From Microbacterium sp. MYb62 (GTDB taxonomy: Bacteria > Actinomycetota > Actinomycetes > Actinomycetales > Microbacteriaceae): DNA of 64,000 nucleotides. The DNA lies in NCBI RefSeq assembly GCF_002979475.1, contig NZ_PCOY01000008.1:1-64000 (forward strand), in the 5' to 3' direction. Shown in pieces: positions 34,413 through 43,345 of the stretch. The notes beneath the pieces are model-generated. The model was given only the letters and a program-made list of their open reading frames with translations. It did no database searches and was not told where the DNA came from. Position 1 is the first letter of the stretch, and the number at the start of each line of letters is the position of its first letter. A program made the translations under genes and the position numbers.

Positions 34413-34841
34413 CTAGAAGTTGCCCTCGGCCACCTGGAAGCACACCAATCCGCGAGACCGCCACATCTCGACCACGCTGCGACGGTCGTCGACGACGCCG
34501 ATGACCGTGAAGTGCGGTTCGATGTGAGCGTCGTAGATCTCGGCCTTGACGATGTTGTCGGCGCGCTGGTCGCCGGTTCTCCGGAGCAGGAGGCGGTCGA
34601 ACGGGATCTCGTTGAACGTCAGCCAGGCTTCGGTGGAGCGTCGTGCGGTCTCGTCGCGGCCAGAGACGACGATGAGCGCATCGACGTCGGGGTGGGCGGC
34701 GAAGGCCTGTGCTGCGACGACGACCGGGTGGTTCGGGGTGTCGATCGCCACGTTTCGCATATCGTACGGCGAGCGGTCGCCGATGAGGGCGAGGGTGCCG
34801 TCGACGTCGAAGATCCAGGCGCGCGGGCGATCGGTGGGCAT
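34413..34841 (-). CDS. HAD-like phosphatase, PNKP-phosphatase type
   Basis: 142-aa HAD-fold protein. Motif I is WIFDVDGTLALIG with the nucleophile and acid Asp residues (DVDGT); motif II is IVVSGRDETAR; motif IV is VIGVVDDRRSVVEMWRSRGLVCFQV. The order and the short cap match the phosphatase half of T4-type polynucleotide kinase proteins, which strip 3' phosphates from nucleic acid ends. There is no kinase half. ATG at 34841 gives a natural N-terminus. Substrate is inferred. Confidence 0.75.
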   Translation of the reverse strand: MPTDRPRAWIFDVDGTLALIGDRSPYDMRNVAIDTPNHPVVVAAQAFAAHPDVDALIVVSGRDETARRSTEAWLTFNEIPFDRLLLRRTGDQRADNIVKAEIYDAHIEPHFTVIGVVDDRRSVVEMWRSRGLVCFQVAEGNF

Positions 34842-34902
34842 GGTGTGAGGGTAGTGGGTTCTTGGTCGGACGATCGCCGTGTGGAGTGTCGAACGGGCGC
34901 GC

Positions 34903-35409
34903 TTACTGCGCCGGCTCGGACATCTTCGCATCCGTCCGCCCATCCGCGAACCGCGCCTGAGCCCGGTCGTGCCGCTTGCCGACCTCGACGAGCTCCGTCG
35001 CCTTCGGCAACCCCATCGGTTTCGTCGAGACGTACACGCTCTCGGCGGTGTCGACGCGGAACGTCTCGTGCCAGATGCCGACCGCTCCCGGAGCCTTGCG
35101 GGCTGCGCGGTTGAAGGCGGTCCAGGCGGGGCGGTGCTCCTGGTTCGGGCTGGACGCGTAGGCGTAGAGCTTGTCGACGGATGACCAGTACTGCACGACG
35201 TAGGGTCCGCCCGAGCCGAAGAGCAGGTGGTAGCCGAGCATGCCCGAGTCGGGGTCGGTGCTGAGTTCGCGCAGCATCCCCGGCATGGCGAAGAAGGCTG
35301 GCATCCACAGGTCGGGGCGCCACCAGCGGTTGATCTGCATCCCGATGTGGAACACGACGAGCTCGCCCTCGTGGCGGTGGGTCATGCGGCCCGTGATGAC
35401 TTTCGACAT
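34903..35409 (-). CDS. DUF4188-family protein (monooxygenase-like)
   Basis: 168-aa protein of the DUF4188 type: VFHIGMQINRWWRPDLWMPAFFAMPGMLREL, then GYHLLFGSGGPYVVQYW and AWTAFNRAARKAPGAVGIWHETF. This dimeric ferredoxin-like fold is often called a monooxygenase, without proof. ATG at 35409 has AAGGAG 6 nt upstream. Divergent from a MerR-family gene over 70 bp with two matching operator-like repeats, so its expression is probably ligand-induced. Confidence 0.8.
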   Translation of the reverse strand: MSKVITGRMTHRHEGELVVFHIGMQINRWWRPDLWMPAFFAMPGMLRELSTDPDSGMLGYHLLFGSGGPYVVQYWSSVDKLYAYASSPNQEHRPAWTAFNRAARKAPGAVGIWHETFRVDTAESVYVSTKPMGLPKATELVEVGKRHDRAQARFADGRTDAKMSEPAQ

Positions 35410-35425
35410 GATGACTCCTTGGTTA

Positions 35426-35462
35426 GATAGTGTCACTATCGATAATGGATAGCGCTACTATC
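35426..35462. promoter_or_regulatory. Paired inverted-repeat operators of the MerR/DUF4188 divergent promoter
   Basis: Two copies of GATAG-N5-CTATC occur at 35426-35440 (GATAGTGTCACTATC) and 35448-35462 (GATAGCGCTACTATC), centres 22 bp apart, about two helical turns. They fill the divergent promoter region and are very likely the regulator's binding sites. Confidence 0.7.
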
Positions 35463-35479
35463 GAAGTCAAGAGGTGGTC

Positions 35480-36169
35480 ATGAGAATTTCCGAACTGTCA
35501 GCCCAGACCGGCGTGACCGTGCCGACGATCAAGTACTACCTGCGCGAGGGGCTGCTGCCCGAGGGTGAGCGGTCGTCTGCGACTCAGGCCGCGTACGGCG
35601 AGAAGCACGTGGAGCGGTTGCGGGTGATCCGGGCGCTGCTCGACGCGGGCGTGAGTATCGCTGAGACGCGGCGGGTGCTGGCTGCGCTCGACGAGCCTCC
35701 AGAGAACGCACACAACCTGCTCGGGATGGCGCATGCGGCGATCACTCCGCCGGTGGATGAGTCTTTGGATCTGACGGACGCTGAGGCTCTTGTGGCGGGG
35801 CTCGGGTGGAAGCCGGGGATGTGCGACGAGGCAGTGCTGCACGCGGTCGCACGGGCGCTGCAGGGATTGGAGCGCGTCGGCTTCATCGTGCCGGATGCGG
35901 CGATGGCGGAGTACCTCGCGAGCATGCGGCGGATTGCGGATGCGGAGATCGCGGGGGTGCCGGAGGAGTCTGCGGAAGCGGCGGTGCGGTACGTGGTGTT
36001 GGGGTCGGTGTTGGTGGAGCCGTTGTTGCTGGCGCTGCGGCGGGTGGCGCAGCAGGTTAGCTCGGGGGAACGGTTCGGGGCCCCGCGGGTAAATAGCGAT
36101 CGCCGTTACTCTTCTCCGGCCGCCCTGCGGACGTATGCCCGGAAGACGAGACACCCACGAGATCGCTAG
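35480..36169 (+). CDS. MerR-family transcriptional regulator with altered C-terminus
   Basis: 229-aa regulator. The MerR HTH begins RISELSAQTGVTVPTIKYYLREGLLPEGERSSATQAAYG, followed by the dimerisation helix HVERLRVIRALLDAGVSI and an effector region (LTDAEALVAGLGWKPG...). ATG at 35480 is preceded by GAGGTGG. The last about 30 residues (ERFGAPRVNSDRRYSSPAALRTYARKTRHPRDR) are unlike the helical end expected, and the stop lies 3 bp from the convergent hsdR end, so the tail may come from read-through into island DNA. Confidence 0.8.
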   Translation: MRISELSAQTGVTVPTIKYYLREGLLPEGERSSATQAAYGEKHVERLRVIRALLDAGVSIAETRRVLAALDEPPENAHNLLGMAHAAITPPVDESLDLTDAEALVAGLGWKPGMCDEAVLHAVARALQGLERVGFIVPDAAMAEYLASMRRIADAEIAGVPEESAEAAVRYVVLGSVLVEPLLLALRRVAQQVSSGERFGAPRVNSDRRYSSPAALRTYARKTRHPRDR

Positions 36170-36172
36170 ACG

Positions 36173-39100
36173 TTAGGAGTCGCTCCCCGAGCCCAACCCG
36201 AAGAACCGCTCGAAGAAGCGCGCGAGTGCCTCGATGGCGGTCCGCTTCTTCTCGCCATGCCCGCCCTCCACAGCGAACCGCGATACCGGCGGAAGAATCT
36301 TCGTGATGGCGGTCCCTGTCGTCCGGAGCTGGCCATCGCGGAACGCTGCCTCGATGAACGCGCGCGTTTCATCGGGACGGAGCTTCTGATCGGAGATCAG
36401 TGTTTCAAGCTCGGCGTCGCGCTTCGCCGCCACGAAAGCCTTCCATTGTTCGTCGACGGCGCCGGTCACAGAGACCGAGTCAACGAAGTCTTCGACGAGG
36501 TCGCGCTTGCTGCGCAGGCTCGGGCTGGCGTCGACCGCGCGGGTGATCTCGGCGCGAATCTCCTTGTCTTCGCCGTCTCCGAAGCTGGTGCGGTACTTCT
36601 CGACGAGCATCAGGATGTAGTCGACGTTGATCTCGACCTGCTTGATCAGCTCGATCTCGAACACGACGTCGTCGTTGATGAGCTCTTTGTCCGAGTCGCG
36701 GTCTTTGCGGAACTCGGCGTAGAAGTCGAGATACCAGCTGCGATAGTCCTGCGCCTGACGTTCTGTCAGGGGATTCTGACCCTCGAAGTCATCGAAGGAG
36801 GTGAGGATGTTCTGGAGTCGCAGGATGGCTCCGAACAGCGCGATGAAATCCTTCTGCGCCGACTCGCCGATGATCTGGGTGCCGAGCGGGAAGTGCTGCA
36901 GAAGCTCCGTGACCTTCTCAACATAGTCGCCGTAGTAGTCGTGGTATGGCTTGAGGAGAACGGCTCCACGGGCATCCCTATTGCCGAACAGCTCGAGGGC
37001 GGTGTTGGTCGCATCCTCAAGGTTCCGGAACGAAACGATGTTGCCGTAGGTCTTGACGGAGTTCAGGATGCGGTTTGTGCGCGAGTAGGCCTGGATGAGG
37101 CCGTGGGACCGGAGGTTCTTGTCGACGAAGAGCGTGTTGAGCGTCGTGGCATCGAAGCCGGTCAGGAACATGTTGACGACGATGACCAGGTCGAGCTCGC
37201 GGTTCTTCATCCGCTGCGACAAGTCCTTGTAGTAGTTCTGGAACTTGTCGGCACTCGTGTCGTAGCTCGTCCCGAACATGTCGTTGTAGTCCTGGATGGC
37301 ATCTTCCAAGAACGCGCGATTGTCGGATGAGAGCCCATCTGTATCGAACGCTTCATCGTCGAGCATGTCCTCATCCGGCGCATCATTGGCACCATACGAG
37401 AAGATGATGCCGACCTTCAGGCGGCGATCTGGTGTTAGATCCTGCTGTTGAATCTGGAAATGGTTGTAGTAGCGGCGGGCCGCCTCGATTGATGCTGTCG
37501 CGAAGATCGCGTTGAAACCGCGGACACGCTTCTTCTCGCGCAACGCCTCGGCACGCCGCCTGGTGCGGACGGACTCAGCGACGTTTGTAACGACGGAGTG
37601 TTCGTAGTTTGAAGCACGCTTGGTCTTCTGATCGAAGTGCTCAAGCGTGTACGTGACGATCTCGCTGATGCGTCGTGAGTCGAGTAGCGCCTTCTCGGTA
37701 TCGATGGACGACACCTGCTTGTCGTCTGGATCGCCGACCTTGACGGTATTGATGTAGTCGATTCGGAATGGCAGGACGTTCTTGTCGGTGATCGCGTCGA
37801 CGATCGTGTAAGTGTGCAGCTTGTCACCAAACGCCTGCTCAGTGGTCTTGAGCTGGGGGTTGCCCCCGGATCCCGAGTTGGCGGCGAAGATGGGCGTGCC
37901 AGTGAACCCGAAGAGGTTGTAGCGCTTGAATGCCCGGGTGATGTCGGTGTGCATGTCACCGAACTGCGAACGATGGCACTCGTCGAAGATGATCACGACG
38001 TGACCAGAGTAGATCTCGTGGCCCTTATTGGCGCGGATGAAATTCGAGAGCTTCTGGATCGTCGTGATTATGATCCGCGCGTTCGAGTCCTCGAGCTGCT
38101 TCTTCAGCACCGCGGTCGACGCGTTCGAGTTCGCGGCGCCCTTCTCGAAGCGGTCGTACTCGCGCATCGTCTGGTAGTCGAGGTCCTTGCGGTCGACGAC
38201 GAACAGCACCTTGTCGACTCTGGCTTGTTTCGAGGCAAGTTGCGCGGTCTTAAACGACGTGAGCGTCTTGCCCGAACCAGTCGTATGCCAGACATACCCG
38301 CCGGCCTCGACCGTACCGAGACGCTTGTGGTTGGTGGCGATGTCGATGCGCTGCAGGATCCGCTCCGTCGCGACGATCTGATACGGACGCATGACCAGCA
38401 GGTCGTGGTCGACCGTGAGCACGCAGTACTTCGTCAGGATGTTCAGCAGCGCGTGCTTTGCAAAGAAGGTATTCACGAACGCTGTCAGCTCCTGAATCGG
38501 CTTGTTCCGCGCGTCCGCCCACCACGACGTGAACTCGAAGCTGTTACTGGTCTTCTTTTTGCTCCCCGTGGTTTTCCTGTTCTCATCGATGTGTCGGTTG
38601 CGCGTCGTGTTGGAGTAGTACTTGGTCAGTGTGCCGTTGCTGATCACGAAGAGCTGGACGTACTCGAACAGGCCGGAACCAGCCCAGAAGCTGTCCCGCT
38701 GGTAGCGGTTGATCTGATTGAATGCCTCGCGGATGTCGACGCCGCGGCGCTTGAGCTCGATGTGCACCATCGGCAGGCCGTTGACCAGCACTGTCACGTC
38801 ATAGCGGTTGGCGTGTTTCGCGCCGCCTTCGTGTTGCCCGATCTCGTACTGGTTGATGACCTGAAGGCGGTTGTTGTGGATGTTCTTCTTGTCGATGAGC
38901 ATCACGTTCTTCGTCGAACCGTCATCGCGCGTCAGGATCTGAACGTGATCCTCTTGGACCCGGATCGTCTTCTCGGCGATGCCGTCGTTCTGGCTGGCGA
39001 CTTTGTTCTTGAAGAAGTCGTCCCACTCCACGGCGGTGAAGGTGATGCCGTTTAACGCCTCGAGCTGCGTGCGCAGGTTCGCGATGAGCTGCGCTTCCGT

Positions 39101-39277
39101 TGTGATCGGAAGGTACTCGTACGCCTGCAACTGCAATAGGCGAATCACCTCGCGCTCGAGGTCGGCTTCCGACTGATACGCCGTCGCCTGAGCGGGATCG
39201 GGAACGTACTCCGCAACGACGGTGCTCTCCGCGGACATGGCGATCGGGTCGTACTTGCGGCCAGGGGCGTCGCTCAT
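36173..39277 (-). CDS. hsdR: Type I restriction enzyme, HsdR subunit
   Basis: 1034-aa motor and nuclease subunit. An N-terminal PD-(D/E)XK nuclease is visible at about residue 170 (MVHIELKRRG after RYDVTVLVNGLP). The SF2 translocase follows: Walker A TTGSGKTL (about 332), DECHRSQFGD (about 430), FGFTGTP and later LVIVVNMFLTGFDA and QAYSRTNR. ATG overlaps the hsdS stop (ATGA). It cuts DNA lacking the methylation set by HsdM/HsdS after ATP-driven translocation. It is the last gene of the island's minus-strand series and abuts the MerR gene. Confidence 0.95.
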   Translation of the reverse strand: MSDAPGRKYDPIAMSAESTVVAEYVPDPAQATAYQSEADLEREVIRLLQLQAYEYLPITTEAQLIANLRTQLEALNGITFTAVEWDDFFKNKVASQNDGIAEKTIRVQEDHVQILTRDDGSTKNVMLIDKKNIHNNRLQVINQYEIGQHEGGAKHANRYDVTVLVNGLPMVHIELKRRGVDIREAFNQINRYQRDSFWAGSGLFEYVQLFVISNGTLTKYYSNTTRNRHIDENRKTTGSKKKTSNSFEFTSWWADARNKPIQELTAFVNTFFAKHALLNILTKYCVLTVDHDLLVMRPYQIVATERILQRIDIATNHKRLGTVEAGGYVWHTTGSGKTLTSFKTAQLASKQARVDKVLFVVDRKDLDYQTMREYDRFEKGAANSNASTAVLKKQLEDSNARIIITTIQKLSNFIRANKGHEIYSGHVVIIFDECHRSQFGDMHTDITRAFKRYNLFGFTGTPIFAANSGSGGNPQLKTTEQAFGDKLHTYTIVDAITDKNVLPFRIDYINTVKVGDPDDKQVSSIDTEKALLDSRRISEIVTYTLEHFDQKTKRASNYEHSVVTNVAESVRTRRRAEALREKKRVRGFNAIFATASIEAARRYYNHFQIQQQDLTPDRRLKVGIIFSYGANDAPDEDMLDDEAFDTDGLSSDNRAFLEDAIQDYNDMFGTSYDTSADKFQNYYKDLSQRMKNRELDLVIVVNMFLTGFDATTLNTLFVDKNLRSHGLIQAYSRTNRILNSVKTYGNIVSFRNLEDATNTALELFGNRDARGAVLLKPYHDYYGDYVEKVTELLQHFPLGTQIIGESAQKDFIALFGAILRLQNILTSFDDFEGQNPLTERQAQDYRSWYLDFYAEFRKDRDSDKELINDDVVFEIELIKQVEINVDYILMLVEKYRTSFGDGEDKEIRAEITRAVDASPSLRSKRDLVEDFVDSVSVTGAVDEQWKAFVAAKRDAELETLISDQKLRPDETRAFIEAAFRDGQLRTTGTAITKILPPVSRFAVEGGHGEKKRTAIEALARFFERFFGLGSGSDS

Positions 39278-40491
39278 GATGCCGCCTCGGGGAATGTCAG
39301 GAGCTTGTCGCGGTAGTACTCGTATTGCTTGCGGCGAGCCATAAGCTCCGCGGGAAGTCCTACCCGCAGGTCGCCAACCAACGAGGCGAAATTGTCCAGC
39401 ACGTCGGCGACTCGCTCCTGCTCGGCCAAGGTTGGTAGATTCATGGACACTTTGACGAGCTCAGCCTGACGAATACCAGAGACTGTCGATCCGGTCGATC
39501 GAGCCAATAGTTCACCCCGTGGAGCGCCAGCGCGAAGCAGATGAAACAAGTATCGCGAGTGCAAGAACGACGGATTTGGGCGAAGACCAAAGACACGCTG
39601 CCCGATCGCCCAATCGACAGGACTCTCGATAATGGCGACGGATCCGAGCGGCGCTTCAGACGTAAGCAAAACGTCGCCAGGATAGAGCGGAACCTTCATC
39701 CACTTGGCGAAGATTTCCTCGCTGATGTAGTGGTGGTCGTTGTTGTCGATCCCGCCGCCCTTGAAGTTGATTGCCGAGACAACACGGTGTCCCTTCGTGG
39801 CCCAGTCCCCTCCAAGCTTCTTCGGCGTTTTCCCCCGATGGTCGATGACTTCGAGCAATAGTTCGCCGAGAGCCGCAGTACGGACGACATCCCGTGGCGT
39901 CAGGAGCAATTCGCTGAAGTAGGCATACTGCTGCCGACGGGCCTCCAGCTCCGCCTCCAGTTCTGCCTCCAGCTGTGTGAACTGATCCAGAATTCTCACG
40001 ATCTCACGCTGAATGCTGGGAGGTGGGACGGGAATTCTATAGCTCAGGATCGCAATCTTGTTGCCTCGCGGCATCTTTGCGCCCTTGGCGTGCTGCATAT
40101 TGAAGGAGAAGAAGCCGTCTGATGAGAGCAGGTAGTAGAGAAACTCGGCGTCGAGTTCCTCCCGGTTCTGTTCTTTGATGCGAATCGCCAGAACGTCGCC
40201 ACTGCACCCGCCCTCGTTCGTCGCGAGCCAGACCTTCTTCAAGTACGGGCGAATGTTTCCAAGCAGAATGTCACCTGGCTTATACGCGGTCAGGCGGGCC
40301 GTGTTCGGCAGGTATGTTGCCTCAACGCGCCCCCCTTTGTCTGCGACGAGGTTATCGACACCCACGAAGCTCGCTTCATCGAGAGTCGCCGCGTCAACCC
40401 GGGTCTGCGAGTACTCGGCGACATCGGATAGCGCGGCGTGACGCACTCCCGCGGGCGCCAGCTCCTGGATCAGCTCGCCAATGCGGCTCAC
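39274..40491 (-). CDS. hsdS: Type I restriction-modification specificity subunit HsdS
   Basis: 405-aa specificity subunit with two target-recognition domains. TRD1 covers about residues 15-165, then the first conserved helix ([39 protein letters not shown]); TRD2 covers about 200-350, then the second conserved helix ([21 protein letters not shown]...[16 protein letters not shown]). The first helix contains a threefold 12-bp in-frame repeat ([12 protein letters not shown]), comparable to the TAEL repeat of EcoR124 HsdS. GTG start overlaps the hsdM stop (GTGA). The recognised sequence cannot be read from the protein. Confidence 0.92.
   Translation of the reverse strand: MSRIGELIQELAPAGVRHAALSDVAEYSQTRVDAATLDEASFVGVDNLVADKGGRVEATYLPNTARLTAYKPGDILLGNIRPYLKKVWLATNEGGCSGDVLAIRIKEQNREELDAEFLYYLLSSDGFFSFNMQHAKGAKMPRGNKIAILSYRIPVPPPSIQREIVRILDQFTQLEAELEAELEARRQQYAYFSELLLTPRDVVRTAALGELLLEVIDHRGKTPKKLGGDWATKGHRVVSAINFKGGGIDNNDHHYISEEIFAKWMKVPLYPGDVLLTSEAPLGSVAIIESPVDWAIGQRVFGLRPNPSFLHSRYLFHLLRAGAPRGELLARSTGSTVSGIRQAELVKVSMNLPTLAEQERVADVLDNFASLVGDLRVGLPAELMARRKQYEYYRDKLLTFPEAAS
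39937..39972 (-). repeat. 12-bp tandem repeat in the HsdS central helix
   Basis: The octamer gcctccag recurs at 39941, 39953 and 39965, an exact 12-bp period within three repeat units of hsdS. On the coding strand each unit reads CTGGAGGC plus four bases, giving LEAE, LEAE and LEAR. Confidence 0.8.
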
Positions 40492-42056
40492 TTGGAGCCG
40501 TCCAGATCCGCCACGATCGCATCAATCGAGTGTCGAAGCTCCGCCTGGCGGGCGACGATCTGTGCGAGCTCCGCGTTCAGCGCCGTGATGTCGATAACCT
40601 CGCGAGTGTCCTCGGCCTCGACGTAGGACGGCACAGACATGTTGTAGCTGTTCGCAGCGATGTCTGCGTTCGCGACCCGCGCCGAATAGTGAGCCTCGTG
40701 GGCGCGCGCTTCGAGGGTCATCAGGATTTTCTGCTGGTGGTCCTGCGTCAGCTTGTTCTTGTTTCCGACGCGCTTGAATTCGGCCGAGGCGTCGATAAAG
40801 AGCACTGAATTGTCGGACTTGGACTTCTTCAACACGATGATGCACGTCGCGATGGTCGTGCCGAAGAAGAGATCTGCAGGAAGCTGAATGACGGCATCGA
40901 CGTAGTTGTTGTCGATGAGGTACTGGCGAATCTTCTGCTCTGCGCCGCCCCGGTAAAGGACGCCAGGGAACTCGACGATCGCCGCGGTGCCGTTCACGGC
41001 GAGCCAGCTGAGAATGTGCATCGTGAAGGCGAGATCGGCCTTCGACTTTGGTGCAAGTACTCCGGCCGGCGCGAAGCGCTCGTCGTTGATCAGGAGCGGG
41101 TTCGCATCGCCGTCCCACTTGATTGAGTAGGGCGGATTGGAGACGATCGCCTCGAACGGTTCGTCGTCCCAATGAGCCGGGTCGATGAGCGTGTCGCCGT
41201 GCGCGAGGTTGAACTCGGCGTAGTTGATGTCATGTAGGAACATGTTGATGCGCGCCAGATTGTACGTCGTCAGGTTGATCTCCTGACCGTAGAAGCCCTC
41301 ACGGACGTTTTCCTTGCCGAGCACCTTCGCGAACTTCAGCAGTAGCGAGCCGGAGCCGGCAGCCGGGTCGTAGACCTTGTTCACTGAGGTCTTTCCGAGC
41401 ACGGTGATGCGCGCCAGCAGCTCAGAGACTTCCTGCGGCGTGTAGTACTCGCCCCCCGACTTCCCGGCGTTGGCTGCGTACATCTGCATGAGGTACTCGT
41501 AGGCGTCGCCGAACAGGTCGATCGAGTTGTCTTGAAGATCACCGAGCGGCAGGTCCCCGATGGCATCCAGCAGCTTGGCCAGCGTCTTGTTGCGTTTGGG
41601 CACCGTCGCGCCGAGCTTGTTGCTGTTGACGTCGAGGTCGTCGAAGAGCCCCTTGACGTCATCCTCGCTATCCGTGCCGAGAGCCGAACCCTCGATGTTC
41701 TTGAACACCCGCTCCAGCGTCTCGTTCAGGTTCTCGTCCGACGCCGCGCGAGCGCGGACGTTCGCGAAGAGCTCCGACGGGATGATGTAGAAGCCCTTTT
41801 CGGCCACCGTCTCTGCGCGCCCGAACTCGGCCGCGGCGTCCGGGAGCTGGGCGTAGTCAAACTCAGCGTCGCCCGCCTCGTGCTCGCTTTTATTGAGGTA
41901 CGCCGTCAGGTTCTCGGAGATGAATCGGTAGAAGAGCATGCCGAGCACGTAGGACTTGAAGTCCCAGCCGTCGACAGATCCCCGCAGATCATTCGCGATC
42001 CGCCAGATCGTCTTGTGCAACTCGGCGCGCTGGCCCTCTTTGGTGGTCGGTGCCAT
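40488..42056 (-). CDS. hsdM: Type I restriction-modification methyltransferase HsdM
   Basis: 522-aa N6-adenine methyltransferase. An N-terminal helical domain ([21 protein letters not shown]) is followed by the SAM motif [15 protein letters not shown] and the catalytic NPPYS in [16 protein letters not shown]; the later [19 protein letters not shown] and [15 protein letters not shown] are standard HsdM segments. It lies 56 bp after mcrC and overlaps hsdS by 4 bp. It forms M2S1 with HsdS for protection and joins HsdR for restriction. Confidence 0.95.
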   Translation of the reverse strand: MAPTTKEGQRAELHKTIWRIANDLRGSVDGWDFKSYVLGMLFYRFISENLTAYLNKSEHEAGDAEFDYAQLPDAAAEFGRAETVAEKGFYIIPSELFANVRARAASDENLNETLERVFKNIEGSALGTDSEDDVKGLFDDLDVNSNKLGATVPKRNKTLAKLLDAIGDLPLGDLQDNSIDLFGDAYEYLMQMYAANAGKSGGEYYTPQEVSELLARITVLGKTSVNKVYDPAAGSGSLLLKFAKVLGKENVREGFYGQEINLTTYNLARINMFLHDINYAEFNLAHGDTLIDPAHWDDEPFEAIVSNPPYSIKWDGDANPLLINDERFAPAGVLAPKSKADLAFTMHILSWLAVNGTAAIVEFPGVLYRGGAEQKIRQYLIDNNYVDAVIQLPADLFFGTTIATCIIVLKKSKSDNSVLFIDASAEFKRVGNKNKLTQDHQQKILMTLEARAHEAHYSARVANADIAANSYNMSVPSYVEAEDTREVIDITALNAELAQIVARQAELRHSIDAIVADLDGSK

Positions 42057-42112
42057 GGTGTTCGTCTCCTGCGCAGGGTGGCGCGATTCGTATAGTCGCG
42101 CTCACTCCCAAG

Positions 42113-43345
42113 CTATCGGTCGATGCCGACACTGGGCGGGAGCGCCATAGCGGGGACCAGCGTCGCGCTAAGCCTCTTCAGTCGCGTCACCAGCTCGTCC
42201 GGCTCCCCACTCACATCCACCGCATGCGCCACAACCGTGGTCCCCGTCGCCGCAATCTCATACCGCCGCGGCTCAACATCCCCCGACACATACAGCAGAT
42301 GTACCTCACGCACCCCCGCCGTCACGACGTACGCGAGCGCCTGATATACATCTGCGTTCGGCGGCGACCCGTCGCTCTCGCCCCACACCTTGTACTTCGT
42401 ATCCGCAACCGCGACCACTCGCCCTTGCCGCGAGATCACGATGTCCGGACGCATCCGGATCTTCCCGTCGGTGTCCAACCGCCAGTCCGACACCTGCAGA
42501 TCGACATCGAATCCCTCCGGATGCAGCGTCGCCTGAAGAACTCGCCCAACGAAGTCTTCGTACACCTTCGCCACGTTGAGCAAGAATGCGGACCCCGAGC
42601 TCGCACCCTCGGCGTGTGCCCACGATGTCGCCTCGAGAACCCATCGGGCGAGGCGGAGGGCGGGCTGGTAGTGCGCGTTCAACCGCGACTCCGCGGGCAG
42701 CATGACCGGGCCCGTCACACGCAGATCCGATACCTCGGAGAACAACCCCAGGAGCGGACCGAACTTGTCGACCACCCGCCGCGGAAGCTGCTCCAGTCGT
42801 ACCAGCGCGCGCAGCGCGGCCTTGAGGATCCTGTTCTCCGCAACATCCTCGGTGTAGTCGTCGTAGGTGAGCTCCACCGGCACGGGGATACCGGGCCGCA
42901 CCTTGAGCTGGCGAGCGATGTCCCAGCGACCGCGAATCACGGTGCCCGTCTCCTCGACGGAGACATACCCCTTGAGCATCCCTCGGCCCGTCGCGTCCCC
43001 GACTGCCCGTATCAGCGCTGAGGCCAGCGCGGCAGGGAGATCCTGATCGGCTTCGAATGCGAACGACGCATCATCCACCTCGGCCTGCAAGCCGGAGTAG
43101 GAGGCCATGAAGATGAGACTTCGCAACGGCGTCTTTGGTCGCACGATCAGACGCACATCATCGATCGCGACCACACCGACGCGCGTCACGTCCGTGACCC
43201 GCCAGATGCCCGAATCCGACGTCGGCGAGACCCGACAGAACCTCAGCCCTTGCAGACACGCAGCCTGCGACCCGGTGAGCGCGACGAAAGACTCGCCCTT
43301 CTCGGCGATGTCCTCGACGCGAGGCTCGACCATGACCGAGCTCAT
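42113..43345 (-). CDS. mcrC: McrC-like subunit of a McrBC restriction system
   Basis: 410-aa McrC-type protein. The N-terminal half (GLQAEVDDASFAFEADQDLPAALASALIRAVGDATGRGMLKGYV, then TVIRGRWDIARQLKVRP and DDYTEDVAENRILKAALRAL) is the typical LlaJI/McrC core; the C-terminal half has the nuclease signature RPDIVISRQGRVVAVADTKYKVWG with Asp and DTKY. ATG at 43345 overlaps the mcrB stop (ATGA). With McrB it would cut DNA carrying modified bases. Confidence 0.88.
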   Translation of the reverse strand: MSSVMVEPRVEDIAEKGESFVALTGSQAACLQGLRFCRVSPTSDSGIWRVTDVTRVGVVAIDDVRLIVRPKTPLRSLIFMASYSGLQAEVDDASFAFEADQDLPAALASALIRAVGDATGRGMLKGYVSVEETGTVIRGRWDIARQLKVRPGIPVPVELTYDDYTEDVAENRILKAALRALVRLEQLPRRVVDKFGPLLGLFSEVSDLRVTGPVMLPAESRLNAHYQPALRLARWVLEATSWAHAEGASSGSAFLLNVAKVYEDFVGRVLQATLHPEGFDVDLQVSDWRLDTDGKIRMRPDIVISRQGRVVAVADTKYKVWGESDGSPPNADVYQALAYVVTAGVREVHLLYVSGDVEPRRYEIAATGTTVVAHAVDVSGEPDELVTRLKRLSATLVPAMALPPSVGIDR

